Below are positions 45,426-54,772 of a DNA stretch of 64,000 nt, in pieces. The notes below the pieces were generated by a model, which was given only the letters and a program-made list of their open reading frames with translations, made no database searches and was not told the origin of the DNA. Origin of the DNA: Spirosoma aureum (GTDB lineage Bacteria > Bacteroidota > Bacteroidia > Cytophagales > Spirosomataceae); contig NZ_CP050063.1 in NCBI RefSeq assembly GCF_011604685.1, positions 6,179,001 to 6,243,000 on the forward strand, written 5' to 3'. A program made the translations under genes and the position numbers. Positions within the stretch are counted from its first letter, which is position 1. Every line of letters begins with the position of its first letter.

Positions 45426-46742
45426 ATGGCCAACGAACAACCAGCCTTAAAACAAGCATTAAAACCGATTCATTTATGGGCAATTGGGGTTGGGCTGGTC
45501 ATATCCGGTGAGTATTTTGGCTGGAATTATGGTTGGGGGGTGGCCGGAACCGTGGGGCTTTTACTGGCAACTCTTGTCATTACGCTCCTTTATTTCACCT
45601 TTATTTTCAGCTTTACGGAGCTAACCACATCGATTCCCAATGCGGGCGGGCCCTTTGCGTATGCACTCAAAGCGTTCGGCCCGCTGGGAGCGTTGGTGGC
45701 AGGTTATGCAACCCTCATCGAGTTTCTGTTTGCCGCCCCGGCTATTGCGCTTGCGTTGGGGAGCTATGTTCACTTTCTGTACCCATCCATTTCAGTGGTC
45801 GGTGTGTCGGTCGGATCATACATTTTATTCACACTGATCAATTTGCTCGGAATCAAAGAAGCGGCCTGGTTTTCACTGGTTATGACGCTGCTTGCTATTG
45901 CCGAACTGCTTCTGTTTATCGGCGTAGTTGCACCTGATTTCAAACTGGCTAATTTTCTGCATAACCCCATGCCATTTGGCTGGTCGGGCGTCTTTGCCGC
46001 CCTGCCCTTTGCGATCTGGCTTTATGTATGTCTGGAAGGCGTCGCGATGGTAGCCGAGGAGGTCAAAAACGAGAAAAATGCTATCGCAAAAGGGTATATT
46101 TCCGCGCTGCTGACGCTAACGATCCTGGCTTTGGCGGTCATGATTTGCGTAGGGGGTATTGCTGAGTGGGAAAAGCTAGCTACGCTCGATTATCCTCTTC
46201 CCGAATCGATTGGACTGGTTTTAGGTCGTACGAATCCGTGGACGAAACTGTTCGCCAGTATTGGACTCTTCGGCCTCATTGCGTCCTTTCATGGAATTAT
46301 TATCAGCTATTCCCGGCAGATTTTTGCACTTTCCCGCAGCGGTTATTTACCCGTTATTTTGTCAAAAGTTAGCCCTCGTCAGCAGGTGCCTTACTGGGCC
46401 TTACTGGCGGGTGCTGCTCTGGGCGTTTTAGCGTTGCTGTTGCTGGATACGAGCAAGCTGGTTTTACTTTCAACAATTGGCGCTGTAGTCGTCTATATTG
46501 TCAGTATGCTGGCTTTATTTAAACTTCGCCGGAGCGAACCAACTCTCAGTCGACCCTTCAAAGCACCTTTCTACCCGGTATTTCCTGCCCTTGCCCTGCT
46601 GCTGGCCATTGTAGCTCTGGCCGCAATGATTTATTTTTATAGTTGGTTGTGTCTGCTGTTTCTTGCCGGATTATTTGCCATTATCGTTCTCTTCTACGCC
46701 TTTGGTAAACACCGAAAAAGCAAGGAACTGATGCAAATCTGA
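45426..46742 (+). CDS. Ethanolamine permease-like APC transporter
   Basis: This is a 438-residue protein with about twelve membrane segments of the amino acid-polyamine-organocation superfamily. Family features include IGVGLVISGEYFGWNYGWG in the first helices, SIPNAGGPFAYALKAFGPLG in the second, and FALSRSGYLPVILSKVSPR. The GEYFGWNYG pattern is typical of ethanolamine permease (Eat). The gene starts 48 bases after the phospholipase gene and is followed by eutB, which supports ethanolamine as substrate. Confidence 0.85.
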   Translation: MANEQPALKQALKPIHLWAIGVGLVISGEYFGWNYGWGVAGTVGLLLATLVITLLYFTFIFSFTELTTSIPNAGGPFAYALKAFGPLGALVAGYATLIEFLFAAPAIALALGSYVHFLYPSISVVGVSVGSYILFTLINLLGIKEAAWFSLVMTLLAIAELLLFIGVVAPDFKLANFLHNPMPFGWSGVFAALPFAIWLYVCLEGVAMVAEEVKNEKNAIAKGYISALLTLTILALAVMICVGGIAEWEKLATLDYPLPESIGLVLGRTNPWTKLFASIGLFGLIASFHGIIISYSRQIFALSRSGYLPVILSKVSPRQQVPYWALLAGAALGVLALLLLDTSKLVLLSTIGAVVVYIVSMLALFKLRRSEPTLSRPFKAPFYPVFPALALLLAIVALAAMIYFYSWLCLLFLAGLFAIIVLFYAFGKHRKSKELMQI

Positions 46743-46818
46743 CGAGCAACGGGTTTATTCTTTAACCAGTCGCGTCAGCCAGCCATATCTGAAAAATCAT
46801 AAGCCGAAAACCACGTTC

Positions 46819-48201
46819 ATGAGTTATCAGTACACCATCCGGGGTTTCACCTACCGATTTGAGGACTTGAAAACGCTATTGGCCAAAGCAAGTCCATTGC
46901 GTTCAGGTGACGTACTGGCGGGGCTGGCGGCTGAGAGTTACGAAGAGCGGGTGGCTGCCCAACTGGCGCTGGCGGATGTGCCCCTGTCAACTTTTCTGAA
47001 TGAGGTACCCATTCCCTACGAATCCGACGAGGTTACCCGCCTTATTGTTGATACCCATCATACAGAATCCTTTTCGCTGATCAGCCATTTTACCGTTGGC
47101 GATCTGCGCGACTGGCTCCTGAGCGACGCGGCCGACTTAGCCACGATCCGGCAAATCGCACCCGGTCTGACACCTGAGATGGTATCCGCCGTGTCGAAAC
47201 TTATGCGCAATCAGGATCTAATTCTGGTGGCGAAGAAATGTGAAGTGGTGACCCAGTTTAGAAATACGATTGGATTGAGAGGGCATTTATCGGTCCGCCT
47301 ACAACCCAATCACCCTGTAGATGATGCCAAAGGAATAGCGGCCAGCATGATCGACGGTCTGTTGTATGGCAGTGGTGATGCCATGATCGGGATCAACCCA
47401 GCAACCGATAGTCCCGCCGTGACCGCTCGCCTTTTGCACATGATCGACGGCATACGGGAGCGATTTTCGATACCAACCCAAAGCTGCGTGCTGAGCCATA
47501 TTACAACCACACTGCAATTGATCGAACAGGGCTCACCCGTTGATCTGGTTTTCCAGTCAATTGCGGGCACCGAAAAAGCCAATACCAGCTTTGGCGTGAG
47601 TCTGTCGCTACTTCAGGAAACCTACGAAGCCGGATTGTCGCTGAAGCGGGGTACGCTTGGCCAGAATATCATGTATTTCGAAACAGGCCAGGGAAGTGCG
47701 TTATCGTCCAACGGGCATCATGGTGTCGATCAGCAAACCTGCGAAGTTCGCGCGTATGCCGTTGCCCGTCATTATGACCCATTTCTGGTGAACTCGGTTG
47801 TCGGTTTCATTGGGCCAGAATATTTATTCGACGGAAAACAGATCATTCGCGCCGGACTTGAAGATCATTTCTGCGGAAAACTGATGGGATTACCTATGGG
47901 AATGGATATCTGTTATACCAATCACGCACAGGCCGATCAGGACGATATGGACACCCTTCTGACGCTATTAGGTGTGGCGGGTATTAATTTCATCATGGGA
48001 ATACCGGGTGCCGACGACATCATGCTCAACTACCAGTCTACGTCTTTCCATGATGCGTTGTATTTGCGTCGGGTGCTAGGGCTACGTGCCGCGCCTGAAT
48101 TTGAGGCCTGGTTACTTGGGCAGGGAATTATGGACGCATCTGGAAATCGCCTGTCGACAAGTGTACAGAAACAATTTTACGCGGAGTTGATTGGTGGATG
48201 A
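46819..48201 (+). CDS. eutB: Ethanolamine ammonia-lyase large subunit
   Basis: This is a 460-residue protein of normal EutB length. It is an adenosylcobalamin-dependent enzyme that converts ethanolamine to acetaldehyde and ammonia. Characteristic stretches are VAKKCEVVTQFRNTIGLRG, FQSIAGTEKANTSFGVSL, MYFETGQGSALSSNGHHGVD and INFIMGIPGADDIMLNYQST, which build the TIM barrel and substrate site. Its stop overlaps the ATG of eutC (48198-48201), so the two subunits are made together. Confidence 0.97.
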   Translation: MSYQYTIRGFTYRFEDLKTLLAKASPLRSGDVLAGLAAESYEERVAAQLALADVPLSTFLNEVPIPYESDEVTRLIVDTHHTESFSLISHFTVGDLRDWLLSDAADLATIRQIAPGLTPEMVSAVSKLMRNQDLILVAKKCEVVTQFRNTIGLRGHLSVRLQPNHPVDDAKGIAASMIDGLLYGSGDAMIGINPATDSPAVTARLLHMIDGIRERFSIPTQSCVLSHITTTLQLIEQGSPVDLVFQSIAGTEKANTSFGVSLSLLQETYEAGLSLKRGTLGQNIMYFETGQGSALSSNGHHGVDQQTCEVRAYAVARHYDPFLVNSVVGFIGPEYLFDGKQIIRAGLEDHFCGKLMGLPMGMDICYTNHAQADQDDMDTLLTLLGVAGINFIMGIPGADDIMLNYQSTSFHDALYLRRVLGLRAAPEFEAWLLGQGIMDASGNRLSTSVQKQFYAELIGG

Positions 48202-48977
48202 ATAAACCGAAGAAAATAGCGACCGAAACGGACGATTGGCAAGCCCTGAAATCGTACACAGCTGCCCGAATTGCCCTGGGCAGAACAGGCGTTTCAATTC
48301 CACTTCGGGAGTCTCTCCAGTTCAAACTGGCTCACGCCCACGCCAAAGACGCCGTTTATTCATGTTTGGATAATAGTGGTTTACAGGAAGCGTTGGCTGA
48401 TACGGAATTACCCATCTACAGTGTTTATAGTCAAGCGGCAAACCGGGATATTTATCTACAACGGCCTGATCTGGGAAGGCTATTATCGGAGGAATCGGCC
48501 CGTCAGCTTCACGATCTAAACGCATCTCCTTCCCAGCTGAGCATCATCATTGCCGACGGGCTTTCGGCTAGTGCGGTTAATACCTATGCCCCCTTGGTTA
48601 TTCGCAACCTGATCGATGCGGCACGGCTGGCAGGTTATACATTCGCTCCCATTACACTGGTCGAGCAGGGCCGTGTAGCGATCAGCGACGACATAGGCCA
48701 TATTCTTCAGGCTCAGCTGGTTATTATGCTGATTGGCGAAAGGCCGGGTCTTAGTTCGTTCGACAGTATGGGCGCTTATCTTACCTACGCTCCCCAACCG
48801 GGTCTGACGGATGAACGCCGGAACTGTCTTTCCAATATCCGTGATCAGGGCCTCCCTCCTGCCGTGGCCGTCAGCAAGTTGATGAGGCTGATTGATTCGG
48901 CCTTTCGGCTACAACTTACCGGTGTTTCCCTGAAAGATACCGACGGCTCCGAACCGGATCGTTTGCCAATCGGGTGA
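48198..48977 (+). CDS. eutC: Ethanolamine ammonia-lyase small subunit
   Basis: At 259 residues this is a normal EutC. Features are LGRTGVSIPLRESLQFKLAH, IIIADGLSASAVNTYAP with the cobalamin-side loop, and LMLIGERPGLSSFDSMGAYL-like sequence near residue 185. It completes the B12-binding interface with EutB. No eutD, eutE or shell-protein genes follow, so acetaldehyde must be handled by enzymes encoded elsewhere and the pathway is not of the microcompartment type in this locus. Confidence 0.95.
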   Translation: MNKPKKIATETDDWQALKSYTAARIALGRTGVSIPLRESLQFKLAHAHAKDAVYSCLDNSGLQEALADTELPIYSVYSQAANRDIYLQRPDLGRLLSEESARQLHDLNASPSQLSIIIADGLSASAVNTYAPLVIRNLIDAARLAGYTFAPITLVEQGRVAISDDIGHILQAQLVIMLIGERPGLSSFDSMGAYLTYAPQPGLTDERRNCLSNIRDQGLPPAVAVSKLMRLIDSAFRLQLTGVSLKDTDGSEPDRLPIG

Positions 48978-49018
48978 CTTTCAGTTAGCAATACGGAACC
49001 CACCCCGCTGTTTTTTTG

Positions 49019-49026
49019 TAATTTTG
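49019..49026 (+). promoter_or_regulatory. Probable -7 box of mtaB
   Basis: TAATTTTG fits the Bacteroidota -7 consensus TAnnTTTG. It is 88 bases before the GTG start and just upstream of the leader hairpin; I could not see a clear -33 element. Confidence 0.4.
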
Positions 49027-49041
49027 CAGAATCAGTGTGTT

Positions 49042-49099
49042 TTCGTTGTAGTAGTGGGTTTGGAACCGTGGCACGCATACCAACCACTGCTACAACGAA
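49042..49099 (+). other. Hairpin in the mtaB leader
   Basis: Outer arms TTCGTTGTAG (49042-49051) and CTACAACGAA (49090-49099) pair perfectly and the stem continues with a few mismatches. The apical part holds GGAACCGTGGCACG. The stem's 3' end runs into the GAAGGAAA Shine-Dalgarno-like sequence, so folding could affect mtaB translation. Confidence 0.6.
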
Positions 49100-49113
49100 G
49101 GAAATTACGTATC

Positions 49114-50448
49114 GTGAAAAAAGTCGCCTTCTATACGCTTGGCTGTAAGCTGAATTTCTCAGAAACCTCTACCCTCGCCCGTTTGATGGAACAGCATGGG
49201 TATGAACGGGTGGAGTTTAATCAACAGCCTGACATATTTATCATCAATACCTGCTCTGTGACGGACAATGCCGATAAAAAATGCCGGAAAATTGTTCGTG
49301 AAGCGCAAAAAATCAATCCCGATGGCTATGTAGCTGTTCTTGGGTGTTATGCCCAGCTGAAACCACAAGAAATTTCAGAGATTCCGGGTGTTGATGCTGT
49401 ACTCGGTGCGGCCGAGAAGTTTCGGCTCCATGAACTCATGCCGACATTCGAGAAGGTGCCAACGGGTCAAACCGCCCAGATTTTCAACTCGCCAATTGAG
49501 GAAGTAATCGACTATCATGCTTCCTATTCGCTCAACGACCGGACACGCACGTTTTTGAAAGTACAGGACGGGTGCGATTACCCATGCGCCTACTGTACGA
49601 TCCCGCTCGCACGGGGAAAAAGCCGCTCCGACACAGTTGCTAACGTGGTGCGGGCAGCCTATGAAATTGCCGAACGTGGAGTGAAGGAAATCGTACTGAC
49701 AGGCGTTAACATCGGCGACTTCGGGCTAATCAATAGCACCGGGCTGGGAATCCAGCGCCAGGAGACATTTTTTGATTTAGTACAGGCATTGGACGAGGTC
49801 GACGGTATTGAACGTTTCCGGATTTCGAGCATTGAACCGAACCTGCTTACCGACGAGATTATTGCCTTTGTAGCCCAATCAAAGCGGTTTGTCCCCCATT
49901 TTCACGTACCGTTACAATCGGGAAGCAACCGGGTGTTGGGCCTGATGCGCCGTCGATATAAGCGTGAACTGTATACTGACCGGGTTCAGAAAATAAAGGA
50001 ATTGATGCCACATGCCTGCATTGGTGTAGACGTGATTGTGGGCCACCCCGGCGAAACTGAAGAAGCCTTTAAAGAGACATACCTGTTCCTGAACGAATTA
50101 CCGGTTTCATACCTGCATGTCTTTACATATTCCGAACGGCCCAATACCACCGCGTTATCGATCAAGCCGGTAGTTCCAGGCCATGTTCGCGCTGATCGCT
50201 CGAAAATGCTGCATATTCTGTCGGATAAGAAACGTCGTGCTTTCTATGATTCGCAGGTGGGTCGTGACGCAACGGTTCTGTTTGAAGAAGACATTGCCGA
50301 CGGTCTGATGCAGGGCTTCACCGAAAACTACGTTCGTGTGGTTGCAAAATATGACCCATTGCTAATTAATGAAACGCTACCCGTTCACCTGACCGCCGTC
50401 AACGCCGTCGGTCTGATGGAGGTTGCGGAAGCTGTCGATATGCTCTAG
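49114..50448 (+). CDS. mtaB: tRNA (t6A37) methylthiotransferase MtaB
   Basis: From GTG 49114, preceded by GAAGGAAA, this is a 444-residue radical-SAM enzyme. It adds a methylthio group to t6A37 of tRNAs. The N-terminal cluster domain has YTLGCKLNFSET, NTCSVTDNADKKC and VLGCYAQLKP; the radical SAM motif is C154, C158 and C161 (CDYPCAYC); a TRAM-like domain closes the protein. The frame is open back to 49024 but that part overlaps the leader hairpin and is not MtaB-like. Confidence 0.93.
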   Translation: MKKVAFYTLGCKLNFSETSTLARLMEQHGYERVEFNQQPDIFIINTCSVTDNADKKCRKIVREAQKINPDGYVAVLGCYAQLKPQEISEIPGVDAVLGAAEKFRLHELMPTFEKVPTGQTAQIFNSPIEEVIDYHASYSLNDRTRTFLKVQDGCDYPCAYCTIPLARGKSRSDTVANVVRAAYEIAERGVKEIVLTGVNIGDFGLINSTGLGIQRQETFFDLVQALDEVDGIERFRISSIEPNLLTDEIIAFVAQSKRFVPHFHVPLQSGSNRVLGLMRRRYKRELYTDRVQKIKELMPHACIGVDVIVGHPGETEEAFKETYLFLNELPVSYLHVFTYSERPNTTALSIKPVVPGHVRADRSKMLHILSDKKRRAFYDSQVGRDATVLFEEDIADGLMQGFTENYVRVVAKYDPLLINETLPVHLTAVNAVGLMEVAEAVDML

Positions 50449-50470
50449 CTTATAAACAGAATACTATTTT

Positions 50471-50498
50471 TAAAGCCGGTCGATGAACCGGCTTTTTT
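50471..50498 (+). terminator. Rho-independent terminator of mtaB
   Basis: The stem AAAGCCGGT (50472-50480) pairs with ACCGGCTTT, with a six-base loop and T6 directly after. It begins 23 bases beyond the mtaB stop. Confidence 0.95.
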
Positions 50499-50658
50499 AT
50501 GGCAATAGCTGGTGATTCGCGAGACGATAATCAGGGGAAGTGAATTACGAATAAAACTGACCCTGCACATGGCCGGAACGATGAGATAACCGATATTGCC
50601 GCATTTACGAATTGATTCGATAAATCCCTGCACCCCTCAATCGTTAACCGAATTACCC

Positions 50659-51051
50659 ATGAAACAACACATTGCCCATCTTGCTCTCGTTGTCAATGAC
50701 TATGACGAAGCGATTGATTTTTACACGAATAAACTCCATTTCGACCTGCTGGAGGATACCATTTTAAGTGAAACAAAACGATGGGTTCGGGTAGCCCCCA
50801 AAGGTTCGTCGGAATGTTGCTTATTACTCGCCAAAGCAGACGGTGAAGATCAACGAAGCCGGGTGGGGAATCAGACGGGTGGGCGTGTCTTTCTCTTTTT
50901 GTACACTGATGATTTCTGGCGCGATTATGAGACCATGCAGAAGGCAGGCATCAAATTCGTTCGGCCACCTGTTGAGCACCCTTATGGCACAGTCGCCGTT
51001 TTTGAAGATCTATATGGCAACTTATGGGATTTGCTTGAGCCTAGAAAGTAG
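50659..51051 (+). CDS. VOC-family (glyoxalase/bleomycin-resistance-like) protein
   Basis: From ATG 50659 this is a 130-residue two-module VOC protein, with HIAHLALVVNDYDEAIDFYT at the start and VAVFEDLYGNLWDLLEP at the end. Potential metal ligands are H5 or H8 and the C-terminal glutamate. Functions in this superfamily range from isomerases to dioxygenases and drug binding; none can be chosen here. The frame is open back to 50596 but that part is not VOC-like. Confidence 0.8.
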   Translation: MKQHIAHLALVVNDYDEAIDFYTNKLHFDLLEDTILSETKRWVRVAPKGSSECCLLLAKADGEDQRSRVGNQTGGRVFLFLYTDDFWRDYETMQKAGIKFVRPPVEHPYGTVAVFEDLYGNLWDLLEPRK

Positions 51052-51091
51052 CGTTCACGGAAATCCAGTTGAGTTTCACACCATCACGATT

Positions 51092-52204
51092 ATGCTAAAA
51101 CGCATTTACACTATCTTTTTTCTTGTGGTTTCCCCACTGGTTTGCAGTCAGGCTCAACAGAATGTAGCCTCAATTGACTCACTGCTACAGGCTTATTACA
51201 ATCGACAGGAGCTTAATGGTACCATTCTGATTGCTCAACATGGAAAAGAGATCCTTTCCAGAAGCTATGGCATGGCAGATGTTGATAAACAGCACCCGCT
51301 TACCAGTTTGACACAATTTCAAATTGCATCGGTGTCAAAACAGTTTACGGCTTATGCCATTATGCACTTAAAAGCAACTGGAAAGCTCCAGTACGATGAT
51401 AACGTTCAGACCTATCTGCCCACCTTTCCGTATCCGAACATTACAATCCGTCATTTGCTCACCCACACGTCAGGGCTGCCTGACTTCTGGACGCAGATCA
51501 GGCCGAAGCTGGATACCTCAAAATCGAACGGAAACGCAGAAATGCTGGCTTATTTAGCTGAACATAAGCTGCCGCTTCAGGCACCTCCTGGCACAAAATG
51601 GATTTATTGCGACATCGGATTCGATTTACTGGCAACTATCATCGAACGACTATCCGGGATGACTTATCAGGCGTTTTTGCGCAAATACCTGTTCGAACCA
51701 GCATCCATGAACGATACAGAGGCCCTGCTGGTCACGGATATTCGACGCATAAAGGCAAAGAATCTGGCAACCGGCTATCTGCGCCGAAACAACACCCTCA
51801 AGCCAGCACACCTCGAGCCTGACCAGAATTTTGTATTCTACCTCGGCGATTTTTACGGCGACGGGTCGGTCATTTCAACTACTGGTGATCTGAAAAAGTG
51901 GGATGATGCCCTGAGCAATTATAAACTCCTGCCCAAAGCGATTCAGGATGAAGCCTTTCGGCCCGCCCGTACTCCTGAGGGGCAATTGATTGAGTTCAGG
52001 TCCGGCACAACCTATGGCTTTGGCTGGTTTTTACGGCAGCATCCGGTTCTGGGCCAGCAGATTATGCATTCAGGTGGGCAACCGGGATTTCAAACCTGGT
52101 TTGCCCGATTCCCGGATAAACAATTGTGCGTCGTCATCTGCATGAACGTAGAAAGCAAAAAACTGGATGAGATGACAAAAGGAATTCTGTCCTATCTGCG
52201 GTAA
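51092..52204 (+). CDS. Secreted serine hydrolase, class C beta-lactamase-like
   Basis: From ATG 51092 this is a 370-residue protein with signal peptide MLKRIYTIFFLVVSPLVCSQ. Catalytic motifs are SVSK (S80/K83, SxxK), a YCD in place of the usual YxN (WIYCDIGFDL) and HSGG near the C-terminus. Such proteins include esterases and D-amino peptidases; beta-lactamase activity is not implied. The frame is open upstream to 50843 inside the VOC gene, but the ATG with a signal peptide is the real start. Confidence 0.85.
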   Translation: MLKRIYTIFFLVVSPLVCSQAQQNVASIDSLLQAYYNRQELNGTILIAQHGKEILSRSYGMADVDKQHPLTSLTQFQIASVSKQFTAYAIMHLKATGKLQYDDNVQTYLPTFPYPNITIRHLLTHTSGLPDFWTQIRPKLDTSKSNGNAEMLAYLAEHKLPLQAPPGTKWIYCDIGFDLLATIIERLSGMTYQAFLRKYLFEPASMNDTEALLVTDIRRIKAKNLATGYLRRNNTLKPAHLEPDQNFVFYLGDFYGDGSVISTTGDLKKWDDALSNYKLLPKAIQDEAFRPARTPEGQLIEFRSGTTYGFGWFLRQHPVLGQQIMHSGGQPGFQTWFARFPDKQLCVVICMNVESKKLDEMTKGILSYLR

Positions 52205-52233
52205 AAAAGCTGGGAGAAATCAGCTGACCCTTA

Positions 52234-52270
52234 TAAAAAACGCGGCCTCATTCAATGAATGAGGCCGCGC
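52234..52270 (-). terminator. Rho-independent terminator of the gluconate dehydrogenase-like genes
   Basis: A 14-bp perfect stem (CGCGGCCTCATTCA, 52241-52254) with almost no loop is followed on the minus strand by T6. It may also stop the converging serine hydrolase transcript. Confidence 0.9.
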
Positions 52271-52287
52271 CAAGTTAACACCTGATT

Positions 52288-52926
52288 CTATTTCCCCTGC
52301 GTTAGCTCACGCTCTTCGTAGGCCAGGTTGTATTGCTTCAAAACATCTGCCGGTACGCCGTCCCATTGGTTCGGAACGTTGCCAACATAACCGATGTCTT
52401 TAACGCCCATCTGGCTGGTAAAAAAGCCCGTTGCCGTCATGTTCCGCATCATCGAAAAAAACGATGCGCCCTGGGTCATGTCGGGCTTAGCCAGTTTGGG
52501 GTAAGCGATCTGCTCAATCATATCGATCTGCTGCGCTTTCGTACACAGCACAAACTGTTTACCGTAGCGTTTGACGCAGGTATTGTCGAGCCAGCGAATA
52601 CCACCCCGCATTGGCGTCTGGTTACTGGGCTGGTCTTTCATCATGAACTCGATGAAAGCGGGAACACCCGCCTGCGACGCACTACCCGACCGTTCATCGG
52701 CAGGGATAATGATATCCGACAGCACCGTAACGGTTTGCAATTCGTGGGGTGTAAAAAACTTTTCGGCATTCAGTTTGGCATCGCGCTCAGCTTCGAACTT
52801 CTGCCGTCCGCCCGGAATTTTGAGCGGTTTAACGTCAGGCGGTGCTGGCACGGCTGCTTCTACTGGCGAAACTGCCAGACCGAAGCCGGCAAGGGAAAAG
52901 GCTTTAAGGGTGTCTCTGCGTTTCAT
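52288..52926 (-). CDS. Gluconate 2-dehydrogenase subunit 3-like protein
   Basis: This is a 212-residue protein with a twin-arginine-like signal (MKRRDTLKAFSLAGFGLAVS). The domain has FTPHELQTVTVLSDIIIPAD and GVPAFIEFMM, typical of the small subunit of membrane flavin dehydrogenases. It would help export or anchor the GMC flavoprotein encoded 10 bases upstream. The co-transported pair acts in the periplasm. Confidence 0.9.
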   Translation of the reverse strand: MKRRDTLKAFSLAGFGLAVSPVEAAVPAPPDVKPLKIPGGRQKFEAERDAKLNAEKFFTPHELQTVTVLSDIIIPADERSGSASQAGVPAFIEFMMKDQPSNQTPMRGGIRWLDNTCVKRYGKQFVLCTKAQQIDMIEQIAYPKLAKPDMTQGASFFSMMRNMTATGFFTSQMGVKDIGYVGNVPNQWDGVPADVLKQYNLAYEERELTQGK

Positions 52927-52936
52927 GACCGAAAAT

Positions 52937-54682
52937 TTAAATATTCTTCTTCTTTACCTGATCAATTAAGTATTCCGATGTACGCATTGAACTGGCCAGA
53001 ATCGTCCAGGTTACGTTTTTATCGCCCTGTGACGGGAATGGCGCAGCATCGACTACGAATAGGTTCTTCACATCGTGAGCCTGCTGATATTTGTTCAAAA
53101 CCGAATTTTTTGGATCATTACCCATGCGGGCAGTACCAACTTCGTGAATGATCTTGCCGGGTGCTTCCAGTCCATAACTGTTCTCTGGACCGGGTTTATT
53201 ACCAAGGGCAATACCACCCATCGAATGAATAATTTCTTCGAAGGTATCCTGCATGTGTTTGGCCTGCTTCACCTCATAATCTGACCACTTATAGTTGAAT
53301 CGAAGCACCGGAATACCGTACTTATCGACAACGTTCGGATCGATTTCGCAGTAGTTACTCTCAAGCGGGACTGGTTCACCCCGGCCTGCCATACCAACAT
53401 ACGCACCATAGAAACGACGGTAATCGTCTTTCAGGCTGGCACCATAGCCACCGCCGGGTTTCATTTTACCATCGCGGCCAGGAATCATTCCATTCATCGC
53501 TTCAACACCCCAGCCGAATCCGTAAGCGGGCATACCCATGCCACCCCAGTATTCGATGTGGTAACCACGCGGGAAATCAAGTTTTTTGTTATCGAGCCAC
53601 CAGGGCGTGAAAACGTGCATGCCGCCAACGCCATCTTCGTTGTAGCGTTTACGGTCCATCAGCGCGGGCACAAACGCCGATCGGCTGGCACCGGTCGAAT
53701 CGTTGATATACTTCCCTACAACACCGCTCGTATTGGCCAGCCCCTGCGGGAAACGGCTTGATTTCGAGTTAAGCAACAAGCGGGCTGTTTCGCCCGCGCT
53801 GGCAGCCAGCACGACCGATTTCGCCATGATTGTTTTTTCCTGCAACGACAGCGTATCCACGTAACTAACGCCCGTTGCGAGCCCCGTTGCGGTGTCGGTA
53901 AGCACTTCGCGAACCATAGCCCCGTTGATCAGGGTAACATTGCCGGTTTTCAGCGCTGGTTTTACCAGTACCGACGACGACGAGAAATCGGCATAAGCCT
54001 GACAGGCCCGCCCACACTGGCTACAATAAAAACATTGGCCTCGCTCTTCGTTAATCTGTTTGGTAAGAATGGACAAACGAGACGGAATGACCGGAATACC
54101 AATACTTCGTGCTCCCTTCCGAATCATCAGCTCGTGCAAACGCGGTTTAGGCGGGGGCAGGAAAATACCATCGGGTTCAGACGGCATGTTTTCGACCGAG
54201 CCAAAAACACCAATAAGGCGGTCTACGCGGTCGTAGAATGGTTTGAGATCATCGTAGCCAATTGGCCAGTCTTCACCAACGCCGGTCATGCTTTTACGCC
54301 GGAAATCATCAGGTGCAAACCGGAGTGAAATACGCCCCCAGTGGTTCGTACGCCCACCAAGCATCCGCGACCGGAACCAGTGGAATTCAGTTCCCTTTGC
54401 AGTCGTATAGGGTTCACCATCGATCTGCCAACCACCCCATGCGGCATCAAAATCGCCAAATGCACGCGTCGTTCCAGCACCACGACGGGGCGACTCCCAG
54501 GGCCATTTCAATTGCGTAATATACTTAGGATCAGCGGGATCGAAATAGCCACCGGCCTCCAGCAACGCGACTTTAGCACCGGCTTTAGCAAGTGTGTAGG
54601 CGGCCATACCGCCCCCAGCGCCAGAGCCGACAACGACTACATCGAATTGTGCCGGGGCCTTCTTAATCTGAAAGGGGTCCAT
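52937..54682 (-). CDS. GMC-family oxidoreductase (gluconate dehydrogenase-like)
   Basis: This 581-residue flavoprotein has the FAD-binding GSGAGGGMAA at about residues 19-28, RMLGGRTNHWGRISLRF, and the C-terminal GMC motif near NLFVVDAAPFPSQGDKNVTW. A cysteine pair with another (CFYCSQCGRAC) in the middle resembles an iron-sulfur binding loop. It lacks its own signal peptide and would travel with its Tat-type small subunit. It oxidises a sugar or sugar acid; the electron acceptor, usually a cytochrome c subunit, is not encoded here. Confidence 0.9.
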   Translation of the reverse strand: MDPFQIKKAPAQFDVVVVGSGAGGGMAAYTLAKAGAKVALLEAGGYFDPADPKYITQLKWPWESPRRGAGTTRAFGDFDAAWGGWQIDGEPYTTAKGTEFHWFRSRMLGGRTNHWGRISLRFAPDDFRRKSMTGVGEDWPIGYDDLKPFYDRVDRLIGVFGSVENMPSEPDGIFLPPPKPRLHELMIRKGARSIGIPVIPSRLSILTKQINEERGQCFYCSQCGRACQAYADFSSSSVLVKPALKTGNVTLINGAMVREVLTDTATGLATGVSYVDTLSLQEKTIMAKSVVLAASAGETARLLLNSKSSRFPQGLANTSGVVGKYINDSTGASRSAFVPALMDRKRYNEDGVGGMHVFTPWWLDNKKLDFPRGYHIEYWGGMGMPAYGFGWGVEAMNGMIPGRDGKMKPGGGYGASLKDDYRRFYGAYVGMAGRGEPVPLESNYCEIDPNVVDKYGIPVLRFNYKWSDYEVKQAKHMQDTFEEIIHSMGGIALGNKPGPENSYGLEAPGKIIHEVGTARMGNDPKNSVLNKYQQAHDVKNLFVVDAAPFPSQGDKNVTWTILASSMRTSEYLIDQVKKKNI

Positions 54683-54772
54683 GCAAAAAGTTGAGATTAT
54701 TATGAGTACTCTTAAAAATAAGCTTAAATATACTAGCTAAAGAGAGAAACCAGCAGTTGCTACCCTACTTAC

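Noticed and set aside
50843..51091. Long N-terminal extension of the serine hydrolase
   Set aside because: It lies inside the VOC gene in another frame; ATG 51092 begins a clear signal peptide.
54262..54694. Plus-strand open frames over the GMC gene
   Set aside because: They are complementary to the FAD-binding region of a clear gene and contain no recognisable motif.
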